This document shows positions 26,570 through 38,026 of a DNA stretch of 64,000 bases, one piece after another (the first letter of the stretch is position 1; each line of letters begins with the position of its first letter). Location: positions 79,501-143,500 of the forward strand of contig JAJTWR010000017.1 of NCBI GenBank assembly GCA_021613335.1, written 5' to 3'. The translations under genes were made by a program, and so were the position numbers. The notes below the pieces were generated by a model. That model was not told the DNA's origin, ran no database searches, and saw only the letters and a list, made by a program, of their open reading frames with translations. The stretch comes from Whitmania pigra (Eukaryota; Annelida; Clitellata; Hirudinida; Haemopidae).

Positions 26570-28301
26570 TCACTGCATCATAACAATAGATTTTGTTATA
26601 ACTTGAACTTGATTTCCCAATTCTTTCATTACTGGCAGAGTAAAAAGGATGTCATCAACTAGGTCTCCGCTTTGAATCTTCATGAAAATATGGACCTGTG
26701 AAGTAGAATTAATTAGTTCTCTATCTGGTTCCTTAATGGGACAAAATAGTTTAATATTACAAAGTTATCCAGATGCAAGTTATTTATAATTAGTGGGACA
26801 CTGATGTCTCATTATTCAATTGCCCTTACAATACTTTGTAATGAACTCTTTAATGCTCAAATGACATCAGAATTTCTAAGAGATGATTTTGCTAGAACCA
26901 ATGTTAAATTTGGCTTTACCTCTTTCTCATATTATTTTATAAATCTGTCATCTTTCAAGAAATTCCTACAAGTTGTTTGAAATGATAATATAGAGGACAT
27001 ATGGTTATTTGTTATATATTGATTCTTGATGCCTGGCTAATTAACTTTACTTTTGTTCTGTGCTTTATTTTATTATTACCATGATCTTGAAAGTTTGAAA
27101 TAAGCTGGACCTGTTTCATTTATTAAATTAGGCATTCCAGTTATCTGTTTAAACTTCCCTTAAAACTGTAATTTTTGGTTCAGTTGATTAATTTCATTTT
27201 TTCACACGTATTGATCAATTTCTGTCAGTCCCAATAAATGGGAAATAAGATAATGAATTATATTAAGCATAATAAAAATAAGTTCTGAGCAGTCAAACAA
27301 ATAGGAAAATCATTACTTCTCATTTCAAACCCACTGCAAATTAAGACAGAGACACTTATCATGACCAATGGCATGCCGCATTGTAACAAAAGTACGTAAT
27401 CTTAATCTTATTAATGTATAATAAACAACACAAATGTCATTTCTCATGACTTCATTTGAAGAAAATCAACAAAATCGTTTTCTTCAATAAAATTACCTGT
27501 CTCTGCCCAACAACTTTGTATAGTTCAATGTCCATTCTTGCACTATCATTACTTCTAAGGGACATGATAGTCATTGCTTCAGACCTCCAAATAGCTAAAA
27601 AGTCTGCTACCTTTAGATCTAAAAGATAAAATACATCACTAATGAAAACTAACAATTTCTACTAGTGACAAAAACAGATATAAATTAACTTGAGACTTCT
27701 TAGCTTAGGATGAAAATTTGTAATTATTGCAAAAATTACCTTTGTAATTTATATCAAACTGCAGCCAATAAAGCCTTCCACCATTAGTTAACTTTGAAGG
27801 ATTTGTGATTAAAGATTTATCCACACCAAGAACATGTTCTGCAAAAGTTTCATATGAACGAAGAGGAGTGCAGGTCAAATCTATCTGCTCTCCATAGGCT
27901 GCATTCATTGCATCCAAAGCCTCATCTACCCCATCATCTAAAACTAATTTAAGCAATTTCACGATATAGACTCATCATGAGTTAAAATTTCTTAACCTAA
28001 ATTTTTATTCTATAATTTGGGTTCACAATACAGGTCGGAATATTTACAAAACCTAGATACCTAAAAATGTCAGAGATGTTTATGAATGTTTCCATTAAAT
28101 GTTCAAAACGATAAAATGTATGCAGAACATAATCGTACTGAAAACCATGCGATTCTCCCCAACAATTTTGAAGCCATGTACGATGGTGCCTTTTTCTCTC
28201 ATACCATCTTGCACGTATCGCCAACATCCGCTTATGACATCCTTAATATAAGCATGTGGTCGAACCTTCACTTGCAAGAGATGTAAATGGCGTTCAGTCA
28301 T
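26570..28301 (-). CDS. Tandem muconolactone-isomerase-like protein (204 residues)
   Basis: Four exons: 28139-28301, 27740-27943, 27497-27618, 26570-26695; phases agree and give 205 codons with stop. ATG 28301 begins MTERHLHLLQVKVRPHAY. The protein looks like two copies of a ~95-residue alpha/beta unit. Each has a beta strand, a helix with a W-R pair (SGCWRYVQD; LAIWRSEAM), a '(F/Y)K(I/V)VG..(R/Q)' strand (HGFKIVGENRMVF; ELYKVVGQRQVHIF), an acidic linker and a terminal strand (IDLTCTPLRSYETFAEH in unit 1). This pattern resembles muconolactone delta-isomerase (MIase, Pfam PF02426), a small dimeric ferredoxin-like barrel of bacterial aromatic breakdown; a tandem copy would be a covalent dimer. 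The family call is from remembered pattern only and could instead be another dimeric alpha/beta-barrel family. No signal peptide or membrane span. Confidence 0.55.
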
Positions 28302-31022
28302 TCTTAATCTATTTTTCGTGTATATAATGCAGCGTCAGACTCACGAAGCGCCCCTCCCAAGCACAACAATAACTCTCAATTGAGATCCGACCAAACCATT
28401 GCTTCTGAAAATAAATGTGCTAATATTTAATGGTATTTATAATGTATGATTTATTTTGTATATTATATATTTAACAATGATATATTTATATTTAATACGA
28501 TAGCAAAATCACAAAAGGTTTTATATGGGTCTAAAACAAATAAACAAAGAAAAGTTATTTTCTCTATAGAAACACAATACAAACCTATCTAAATGGTTAG
28601 GTGCAATATGTTAATATAAGTGGCTTTTTATGAGCGGCTATGGATCTACAAACTATCATATCGTCAAATTTTTAATGAGAAAACGCATTGCTCCGATTTA
28701 AGGGGTTATCTGAATTTTTCGACACCTTAAAAGTTTCAACTTATATCAAGATTTTCCTAATAAACAAACTATTTCTGGTTTTAGAGCCTTCCGAGGTCCA
28801 TTTTAAGGTTACAACCTTATGCTTATAACCTCTCTAGGTCACAAGTCAATACGAATATCTTCTAATCTCATAATCAAAATATGGGTAATTATGGCCATGT
28901 CATAACAATTGCTACATTTATAATAAAACAATTTCACTTTGATAATGTTGAAAAAGTTCATGTTTGTAATTGTTTGTAACTTCGCTGTGGTAAAAGATAA
29001 GTTACCTCCTCACGCTGGTCAGAAACTCGAATGTTGTACCTAATGCTTGTGTCCAGAAAATGATTTCGGAAGAGTTTCATTTTTTTTATTTTTCATAATA
29101 GTAATATGTTTTTTTGATGCTATATAAATAAATAAAATTTACACTTAAAATCTTTTTTAATAACCATTGCTACGCTCCGTGTTTTCCAGAAAATAAGTCT
29201 TAGCATAAATTTTCGAGGTGCTGGCAATGTTAAGATGAAGGCCGGAGGGCAACTCGTGGGGAAAGCCTCGAATGATCCATAGACTGGTCGGTGAATGTGA
29301 ATTATGGAGGATGGGTGAAAGTTTGGCGGCGGTGAATGAGATGGTTGAAGTAGGATGGGCTGGATATGGTCAAGGTTTGCCATGCTAGCCAAGGTAATTT
29401 TATAATGATTCGGATGCATGTAAGAAAATTAAATTGCAAATTGCATCAAGGCCTCAGTGCTATTAAGGCTGGGATAAAAAAGGATAACTTTAGCTAATTT
29501 GTTTTGGATGCACTGAAGGGAGAGAATAAGGAAGGCAAAAGTGCCATAGAGGGGAGAGTTGCATTTTTAAAGGCGGGGAGGGAAGCCTAGACTACATGAG
29601 AGAGCAGAAATAATATCGAAAAAAGGAACTGATGGATGTGTTGGAATGCCCAGAAGAGGTGAAGGTTAGCAATCCTCTTGACAAGGACTTATAATAGACC
29701 TTAATGGTCTTATAACACATAAGGCAGGAATTTATTATGGAGGAGACGTGTTGTTTGAGGCTTAGGTGGAAGTGGAAGTCAAAGCAGTAGCAGAAGGAAG
29801 AGTGCAAGCAATATTTATTGAGGCTAGGGAGGGAAGATAGATTCTTATAAATCATATTTTAAAGTTTGAATATAATGTTGATCAAGTAATTTGTTATCCG
29901 AGATGAGAATTTTATCTTGAACTCATATTTGCTCTAAATTCAAATCGAGTAAACAAGTTAAAGTCCAAAATTCGTGCATTTTAGTTATGGAAAGAATATT
30001 GGAGATTTTTAATCAACTGGTTGTTTATAAGTCACAATAGCTCAACGAATCTCTTTTTTTAATTTATTCATATATCTTTTTAATTTATAAGGCTATTTAT
30101 ATGTTTTTGGTTGCCATGTTGTTTACATTTATCTCCGATTTATTAAATTTATTTATTAAGAAATTGAAGTTTTCCTTACGTACCAGAGAAAATCTGAAAT
30201 TGAAGTAATTCTCTTAAAATTTATAATTCCAAGCATAAGAAAATTAATTATGACTCGCAAGAAAAACCGATGAAATGTCACGAGAACCAATCAATTGGCG
30301 ATTATTCATTCCAAGTGAATTTTAAAGAACAATTACATAAAAGTAAACGTTTTATTTCGATTGACCGATTAAAATTGTTTAGCTAAAATATTGAGACAAG
30401 CAGAAGGCCAGGACTGCTGACCACGGGCTGTTCCAGAAATGATTGTTTTGGTCCGCACGGCAGCAGCAGGGAGGTGGAGCCAGATAAAAAAAAGAGTTGG
30501 CACCGATCCAGGATACGTTGACCGTCAACAAATTCCAGGGGTCGTTTCTCAAAAAAGAAATTATTTTACGGACATTGCAACGTTTTAAAATTCGGTCTTG
30601 ATTCCTAAACTGTTCAATTTATTAGAAACTTCCATAAAACGGTCAATACTTATCTAGAATGAGTTCAGTCTTTACAGCTAAGTAAACAACAACAACATAT
30701 CCTTGGCTCTGACGAGCGGTCCTTTCTTAAATTTTCATAAAATGGGGGTAGACAGATTCCAAGTTTGACCTTTTTAATGAGGTCACCTCAAAAGATCAAG
30801 TTAAACTCTCAGTGACTCATCAGCATCGTTAATGTTGCAAAGTTCCTATTATAAATTTCTCTCTATAACGCATGGAGATTACAACTTTGATGACTGAGTT
30901 ACTAATGTTCGCCCAGTCATTGAGAAATACTAGAGCGAGGCCATGACTTATTTTTGGAGAGCAGAGCACTTCAGAAGGCGCTCAGTCGAGCTATTTTTGT
31001 TTTTCCTTCGGTAATCATCAAC
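28302..31022. other. Intergenic region, no gene recognised
   Basis: Contains a degenerate LINE relic on the minus strand at 29120-29860. Otherwise AT-rich sequence without coding signal. Confidence 0.5.
29120..29860 (-). mobile_element. Degenerate non-LTR retrotransposon reverse-transcriptase fragment
   Basis: Read on the minus strand in shifting frames, the region shows LSLKQHVSSIINSCLMC..., then LILSLQCIQNKLAKVI. These fit the late reverse-transcriptase region of CR1/Jockey-like LINEs ('H......C...L', 'LQ.IQN..AR.I'). Several stops and frameshifts; no intact ORF. Confidence 0.4.
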
Positions 31023-31050
31023 ATGTCGGCCGGTCAAGGACAACGTTCGA
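31023..31050 (+). CDS. Possible first coding exon (nine codons), gene unknown
   Basis: ATG 31023 opens MSAGQGQRS and runs straight into a strong donor (TCGA|gtaagtaag) at phase 1. I could not find the matching next exon. The adiponectin-receptor gene begins 8.9 kb downstream and the Lys/Arg-rich gene 5 kb downstream, so it might belong to either or be chance. Confidence 0.25.
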
Positions 31051-32574
31051 GTAAGTAAGCTGCTTCCAATAAAAAAGCCTGCACGTATAAAAGCGCGAAG
31101 GAGTGATCTAGAAACTAAAATAGCGGGTTTTCAAAGTAATATTTTTTCTAGTCGCGTTTCGCAGGCATCGTGCGCCTTGAAAGCTTCGAAATTGGTGTCT
31201 GCTGTGTTATCAGGTTTGTCTAAAATTTTGAATTGTACTTAGTGACCCCCTTGTTATATTTTTAACGAACCTAAACATTCCCTGGAGTCGATTCCTATAC
31301 AGAGGGCATCTGCTTCCTGTTTTTTATGAACTTAACCGGGAAGATGTTCTCCATGTAGGTGTCCTCTTCTAGGCCAATTCAACCCATAAGTTTCAATTTG
31401 GATTGATTGATTGTTTCTGATTTTAATTTAATAAGGAACCAATATGGACGCCTTCATTTTATTATAGGATTTATACTGCTAAATTGACTTCCAAAAATAA
31501 TCTAAATTTTTACATCCAAGGAGATCTTGAATTAATGTGATATTTAAAAAATATTTGAAACAAAATGTTAGGAAAGAGTATTTGGAGTTAGGAATTATCG
31601 TTCTGCGTAAGAAGCATTTGTGTTACCGAGTGCAGACAACAACAACGACGACAACAACAACGTATGTCGAGGTCAGGAGAGGGGCTGGCAAATAATAAAT
31701 TTGTCGGATTGATACATCTGATAAAGCCTAGCAGTGAACTCCCATTACAGTGCAGAGGCTGTGGTAGTAATCATAATTATGATCATGACTTTGTAAACAA
31801 AGACCTTTATCCGTTAAGATAAATCTCTGGCGTCTAAGCCAAATGGACGAAAATAGTTTTCTTCTTTCTTAGCCGCGCAAGGATTATTGAGTAACAGTTA
31901 CTTGACGAAATGAGTTTGCTTAATATTATATGAAGTTACAGAATATTGTATTTAATTAATTTTACATTATTTATTATTTATTTATACATTAATATTCAAC
32001 TCGACAACGCGCAGAAGCGGGCAGACGAATTACTAGCTCGCGAAGATAAAGAAAGAAGATGAGTTTTTAAGCTGAAAATGTTTGCACGGGGCATCCGCAG
32101 GTCCCTACAGGAATGTGCTGTCACTATGGGAAATTTCTCAAGGAGACAGAGTTATGAGGAATTATACGTTGAATTCAGACGCTGACTCCGTATGCCTGAA
32201 TGTAGTCTCGAATGCGAGAATAACCGAAGAATTAGTCGCTCATTTCGAACAATGCTTGGACTAAGATTCAGATTGATGAATGGCCTTTAGAAAAATTATT
32301 TTGAATCCACGAGGGCGAGATTGACTTTTACGCATTACACCGATTGAACTCATCAAATCCAGAGGAAAGCGTAGAAGCTAGGGTCTCGAAGCCTGAGAAA
32401 CATAAAAATATAAGAAGTATTTTTTTATTATAAATCCCGACACGTGTCAAACGACCCCTCGCCAACAACTAAAAGAACAACATTTCGAATTAATTACTAT
32501 GTTGACAATAAATGTCAGTAACATATGTACAATATATACACAATCAATATATTAATTAGGATTCTTATTTCTTT

Positions 32575-32690
32575 TATTCAAAACATTCGTCCATCAGGAT
32601 CCTAAAAGTAACTACGTCAGGAGAGTTAGCAACTTCTCCTGGAAGATTATTCCAATAGTTAACCACTCTGTTAAACAAAAGTGCTTCCTG
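32575..32690 (-). mobile_element. LINE ORF2 C-terminal fragment
   Basis: Minus-strand frame reads FNRVVNYWNNLPGEVANS, PDVVTFRILMDECFE and a stop. This is the typical 'VV..WN.LP..VV.A.....FK' end of CR1/Jockey-type LINE ORF2. Truncated upstream. Confidence 0.65.
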
Positions 32691-33510
32691 GAGTCCTTAT
32701 GGCTTATGCCAGTAACAATTACGCAAAATAAATTGATGAAAGGCGAAGAAGTAAGATCATCGACTTGGGAACCCATGCGTTTTTCGGATTTGCTGCCACC
32801 ATATTTTGCAAATAAGGTTCAGGCGAATTTGAGCCAACGATCAAATAAAAATAATCTTCTGAGCATTCGAATCTCATTAGATATGTGTTTAAGGAGAATT
32901 TAAAATATTAGTTGTCAGCAGGTGATTTCAATTTTATCTAGTTTGAGGACATTGAAAGATTTCAGACAAGAATGCGACAGAATCATTTCATTCGACTAAA
33001 AGAACACATTCATAACTATGACAACTTTCAATTGCGACACTTTTGGACCGAGTTATTAGATATGTCTTCCTGATCTACCCATAAACTGCCAGATTATAAA
33101 TTTCCTTAAATATTTAGCTAGCCATTATGTACAAATATCTCTGATTTTGTTCTAGACTATAATTTTTTAAGTAGAAAACGTGCGCTATATCAATTAATGA
33201 CCGTTTTAAACGCCCGAGTTATAAATGCAGACAGGCATAGTAATCGCCCGTTCTAATCATTTAATCATGTAAAATCAGGTAAAAAGAAGGGTTTCTTTTT
33301 CTTATGATAAATATTAAAGAAATATAAATGACAAAGAAAGAATTGAATCAGTTATTTATACTGCTGTTAACAATCAACCAACATAAAATTCTCTTTTGAG
33401 TTCGTCAGTCTCATCAATTATGCTTTGGAAAAACACAGGGATACAAATCCTATCAAAAAATTAAATGTTGTAAGAAAATAAAAATAATCTTGAACAATTC
33501 AAAGTAATCT

Positions 33511-34190
33511 TTGGCAAAAGAAAGTATTCAAAACTCTGATGCAATCGACGGTTATAAGATGCTAAGGAAAGACAGAGAAGGACAGAATGAAATTGGACAT
33601 GAAGCAGGAGGAGTGTTAATTTATATTAAAAATCATATCAAAGTAATAGAAAGGAATGAATTTCAAGAGGAAAAATTTAAAGAGAGATTTTGGTGTGATA
33701 TGTCATATGGTGACATATGTCAATTCAAACTTCTATTAGGTGTTTGTTATAAGGTACCAAGCTGTTCAGTTTTTACTAGGGAAACAATAGAAAGTACTGC
33801 CTATACTATACTGAAATTCTCAAAAACAGAAGTAATTAAGCAGCTGGAAAATTTGAAAGTAGACAAGAGCCCTGGTATGGACAACCTATATCCAAAACTA
33901 CTATATGAAACAAGAGTATTTATAGGAGAAGCATTGGTAAACTTATTTGTCAGTAAGTAATGTTTTATTAACGTCCGTTGCATAGCTAGACGTACTTGTT
34001 TGTCAAATTCTTCGACTCAGGAATACCAAGAGATTGGAAAGACGCAATAGAGTCTCTTTTCAAGAAGGGAAGTAGGAGTTTGCCATTCAACTACAGGCCA
34101 GTAAGCAACCTCTATAGTTAACCTCTACAGTTTGCAAAGTAATGGAGACAATAGTCAAGGAGGCTATATTGTTGTGGTGAAGAACCAACG
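33511..34190 (+). mobile_element. LINE fragment: endonuclease remnant fused to reverse-transcriptase start, interrupted
   Basis: The ORF to 33960 contains GGVLIYIKNHIKV (endonuclease region of non-LTR elements), then jumps to EVIKQLENLKVDKSPGMDNL and the start of the reverse transcriptase, so the middle is deleted. The RT frame resumes after ~50 bases of foreign sequence (about 33953-34003) with SSTQEYQEIGK / WKDAIESLFKKG and '..LPFNYRPVS' in shifting frames. A non-functional relic. Confidence 0.65.
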
Positions 34191-34194
34191 AGAG

Positions 34195-34258
34195 TGGAAA
34201 ATTCTTCACTGGAAAATTTGTCTCGCGGAAAATTCACTACCGGAAATTTCATCACCCA
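34195..34258 (-). repeat. Degenerate ~16-bp mini-repeat array (minus orientation)
   Basis: On the minus strand, units gatgaaatttccggta, gtgaattttccgcgag, acaaattttccagtg and aagaattttccac follow one another. A related array in plus orientation is at 35491-35585. Confidence 0.55.
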
Positions 34259-34557
34259 AAAATGTATGAGAATAAATGGTTGTATTTATAATTATGTAGA
34301 TGATAGCCCCCAAAATAAAGTTTACAAAGAAATTGCGTGTACAATGTGTTCGTAGCATCCAGTGTTTGGAAATAACATGTAAGTACAAAATCAGTTACTT
34401 TATTTATTACATGCATTAACTTGAATCTTGTAAGTGAAGCTCCAATAATAACATTCAGCTTCCAGCTAGCACATGATGCTCGATGACTCGACTCATTGCT
34501 CTGGCCTCACGTGATTATGCGCCGCACATCTCAAACCTCTTTTCTTCTCGATAAAAC

Positions 34558-35020
34558 CTCAGTCCCAGCCAGAATGCCTGTATGCGGTGCAGTTTTGATT
34601 AAACCTCATGCTGTCCAAGTACTGATGGTTCAAGAATGATTCCAAAATGATTACAGAGTTAAATATATTTTCGTGAACTCACAAGATGTTACACAGTTTC
34701 TGGCAAGCAACTTCAAGCTAAGCAACTGTTTTGTAGATATTGTCAGTTTGATGGTCCAATGAATAATCATTAAAAAAAAAGCAATTCGGAGCAGCCACCA
34801 CAGAAAAGATTTCTTGTTTTATTACTAGTACAAATACATTGTTAATTAATAAAAAACCATTGCGAGTGTCACCCTTGTACTGCTATTTCCAGGTAAAGAT
34901 TTATCCCCAAGTGGTACTGCCTTGGATTCGACTTAAATACTACTGTAGGTCGTCGGGGAAATTTTTTTTAGATTGACTTTGGATAGAAAAATAATGTTGC
35001 TCAGTCCCAGCCAGAATGCC
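34558..35020. repeat. 421-bp duplicated block with 21-bp flanking direct repeats, copy A
   Basis: The block 34579-34999 is nearly identical to 38012-38429. Copy A alone is bounded by an exact 21-bp direct repeat (34558-34578 and 35000-35020, beginning ctcagtcccagccag), which looks like a target-site duplication. Only a 5-base indel near the left end and a few substitutions separate the copies. Confidence 0.85.
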
Positions 35021-35490
35021 GTCAACGCCAATAATCACGTAATGCGCTTAAAGGAATAAAAGGAAATTGCATACTAATTTAAAATTTTTATTTAAAGCAA
35101 AATCAAATAAAAACTAATTTGTGAGCCAAGCCCCTCAGATATTCAAAAAGGTTCCGTTCGCCATACTTTTGCATCGTATCCAAGTATCCTCAAAATATTC
35201 TACAAATTGTTTGGAATTTTCAGAGAGAACATCCATCAGCTCCTCAAACGATGATACCAAATCGGACATAGGTTCAAAAGCCAATGCAGGAATCATCCTC
35301 ATCTGTACAGCAAATTCCTAATCGTTCTCGTAAAGACATTGCAATCCGTTGGCTTGGATACTTCTCCAGAGGCTTTGACGAAATTGAAAAACCGCCCTTT
35401 TGTTTTGATTCTCGAAAAGGATGTTTGAAGGCAGGTATAGTTGATAAATCGAAGTCTGTCATTATTGATACAGGTGACAGATTTGAGTTG

Positions 35491-35585
35491 GCGAAGAATT
35501 TTTCGAGAGACGAATTTTTCCGGGGATGAATTTTCTGAAGATGAATATTCCGGGTTGAATGTTCCGTCTTTGAATATTTCGGCAG
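35491..35585 (+). repeat. Degenerate 15-16-bp mini-repeat array (plus orientation)
   Basis: Units gaagaatttttcgaga, gacgaatttttccggg, gatgaattttctgaa, gatgaatattccggg, ttgaatgttccgtct and ttgaatatttcggca. Same family as the inverted array at 34195. Confidence 0.6.
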
Positions 35586-35728
35586 ATTTTACCGAATCCC
35601 GATATTTTACTTGCCCTGAAGCAACATCAAAACAAAGGGTCGGATTTCACTTTGACTTAAAAACTTACATATTCGAGGAACCCAACCCTCAATAAAAATG
35701 GTCTTAAGGTACTATTCGAATATAAACG

Positions 35729-35881
35729 ATGGCCACTGTAATCAAACTCGCAACCATTATATTTATTGGCCTCGTACCTGCCATCACATACTTTAATGCT
35801 ACATCGAAGACGTCATCGCTTAGTGCGAAGGCCAACAGGAATTGGACTTCTGATAACATCGCGAGATGTATGTCACAGTAA
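35729..35881 (+). CDS. Small single-span membrane-protein-like ORF (50 residues)
   Basis: ATG 35729 opens MATVIKLATIIFIGLVPAIT, a strong hydrophobic span, followed by a polar Ser/Thr/Lys tail to a TAA at 35881. An internal donor-like site (AGAT|gtatgt, ~35868) would allow the tail to be replaced by a downstream exon, which I did not find. The 'VP...YF' end of the span loosely recalls the first span of VMA21, a V-ATPase assembly factor, but the second span is missing, so this is not a firm call. It sits in a repeat-rich zone and may be a chance ORF. Confidence 0.3.
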   Translation: MATVIKLATIIFIGLVPAITYFNATSKTSSLSAKANRNWTSDNIARCMSQ

Positions 35882-36081
35882 ATAATCAAAAAGATGTTCA
35901 ATCGCTGCATTATTACATGCTTCACAAACTCCACAAATTTAGTTGTTCTGCAGTCTTATTTCAACATTTTTAAAAGCTACAAAAAAAAATCAACTTTAAA
36001 TACATTGAAAGAGTTTTAAGTTGAATGAACAAAATCCTGATATTGAGTTCTAGTTTGCTTTATAAAATGTTTGGTTTATGA

Positions 36082-37512
36082 CGTCAAGCTGATGTTTTGA
36101 ATTCAACATACAACGATTTGGGTGAATTTGGATCTGGATATGTTCAAAGAAGCAAATGTCTGATGTGTAAAAGAAAACCATTGCCAGGATACCACATGTT
36201 TATAAAAGCATGTCTGGATGGTTTAGTCGATGAAGTTGATAATGATTCAAGAAAATGTACGTCAAAGCACGAGAAGGATTTCCAAAGTGGAACAATTGGA
36301 AAAGTTGCAAAAGCATCGAACAAATTAAAAACTCCTAACGCAGATTTTGAAACGGAAAATTCAAATCTTCATTTAATTAAAATGGCCGTAAATATATGGA
36401 ATAGGTATTATCTCGGTTATTTCCATAATTAATAAAGATGATTGCAGATTTTAATTATTTTTATTTATTTTTATTTTTGGAATGATGAAGGCATGAAATG
36501 CGTTACAAAAACTTCGAGTTATTTTTGCAGATTAAGCAAAAAAAAGAAAGCCTACTGGATGATCAATAGACATGGAAGATCCTGTGCTAGTGAAATTCGA
36601 AGAGTTTTTGATGAGCCCATGAAAGAAAAGCCAAAAACATCAAGATCGCCTAAATTAAAGGTTAACAAAGGTGGACGGCGACGCGCCAAGTCAAGTCGCA
36701 AAGTTCTATCCAAATCTGCAATAAATTCTGGTCTGATTTGCAATGAATCCACAAAGGGGAAAATAAAGGACTTCAATAATAATTCACAAAAAGTTAGAAT
36801 AACGAAACAAACCAGAGAAAAGAAATCGAAAAGTAAGGCCAATTCTCTGCGGACAAGATCAACAAGCGGTGAGTCAAAAATGGTTTGCGTAGAAAAAAGT
36901 AAGCGACCTTTAAAAGACTTTCAAGATATGCCAGGATGTCCATTGCATGAGATGAAACTTTATGGCAATAAAAGATCCCTCTCAAACAGAAAACAAAATA
37001 AAAAAGAGGGTGTTCTCTCGTCGTCAGCAGGTGAAGTTACAAAGGCCCACAGGAAGAAACGTAGAAGAATGATCTCAGCGAAGAGCAAACAAGTTAAATC
37101 AATCACTGACAGCAAAAAATTCAAAGAAAATTTTGGGAAAAGTAATCGTAAGAATATAAAAACGAATGTCAAGTTGTGTTTGAAAAAGTTTTGTGCCAAG
37201 AGACCACCTGGGTCTCCAATTGACGAAAATATTCCCATCGATCGACTCGAAAATAAATCTCGGAAAGTGAATAAGAGAAAATGCAAATCTAAAGTTAAGA
37301 CATCGAAAAGGAGATCTGCCTTAGGCAATAACTGCAATAAACAAAATAATAACAATAATAACTGCAATAACGACCTTAAACAAGAAGAGGTATTAGCTCT
37401 TAATTTTAAAGCATGTGGGTTTGATACTTGTCATCAACATTCTAGCAATTTGTTCTTTCCAAAATATTTCAGAGGTAGGGAACCAAGATATCCATATGGA
37501 TGTGCGGTATAG
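36082..37512 (+). CDS. Lys/Arg-rich protein of unknown function, two recognisable exons
   Basis: Exon 36082?-36404 joins 36531-37512 (AATAG|gtatta ... tttttgcag|A) with a phase-2 junction reading NIWNRLSKKKKAYWMINRHG. The 5' end is uncertain: the frame is open from 36082 and its first in-frame ATG is near 36163, so an upstream exon may exist. The protein is very basic, with Lys/Arg/Ser clusters along residues ~130-400 (KKSKSKANSLRTRS, RKKRRRMISAKSKQ). Cysteines occur in KCLMCKRKPLPGY, DMPGCPLHEM and a C-terminal CGFDTCHQHSS. An asparagine run lies near the end. It ends at TAG 37510. Composition suggests a nucleic-acid-binding nuclear or sperm-chromatin protein, which is inference only. No known domain seen. 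Confidence 0.55.
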
Positions 37513-37864
37513 TTGCACTTTTGTACTAGTTGAATGTTTCCCTTCGCAAACAATCCAATAAAACTAATAAAAGGAAGTTACAAAATTAAAATTGACGGAT
37601 GTTTTGTCTTGGGTTATTTTGTCGGCAGACTATTTTAAAATAGCTATTTTAACGGTTCACCCTAATTTTAGTTACTTTTCTAGCCCTATGATGATAAAAC
37701 GAACAAAGGTCGTCCTAAACTATGGGCTTAGAATTTTAAAAATTGAAATTGGTAAAATCTGACAGAGACAATAACAATAATAAATTTGTTATTTTAAAAA
37801 GTATTAAGAACTATATTAAATCGTTGCTATTTCAAAATTCACTTTAAAACGCATTAGTGAGCCA

Positions 37865-38026
37865 AATATCTGCGCAAAGAGCTTGGTAAATCACTGAAAG
37901 CTCTGAGTTCACATTTTAATGCTGAGAAGGAGAGGATTGGCGTAATGGTAATAACATTAAATAACGACACAACTGCATCCGAGGTTTTTGAGTGTATGAA
38001 TTCGCCAAAACGTATGCGGTTTTGAT
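37865..38026 (+). pseudogene. Coding-like fragment of unknown origin, ends inside the duplicated block
   Basis: Plus-strand frame reads KYLRKELGKSLKALSSHF, then ERIGVMVITLNNDTTASEVF and ECMNSPKRMRF, then TGA just inside copy B of the 421-bp repeat. Codon use and residue pattern look protein-like. It could be a terminal exon or a retrocopied fragment; family unknown. Confidence 0.3.

Larger units (their letters stand above)
31051..36081. other. Transposon-rich accessory region
   Basis: Holds two LINE pieces in opposite orientation, a 421-bp block with flanking direct repeats, two inverted mini-repeat arrays and a small membrane-protein-like ORF. Short ORFs at 32082-32264 and 35121-35530 look mildly coding but are broken and unrecognised. 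Confidence 0.5.

Noticed and set aside
29120..29419. Proline/histidine-rich 99-residue minus-strand ORF as a new gene
   Set aside because: It lies in the degenerate LINE region and has no independent support.
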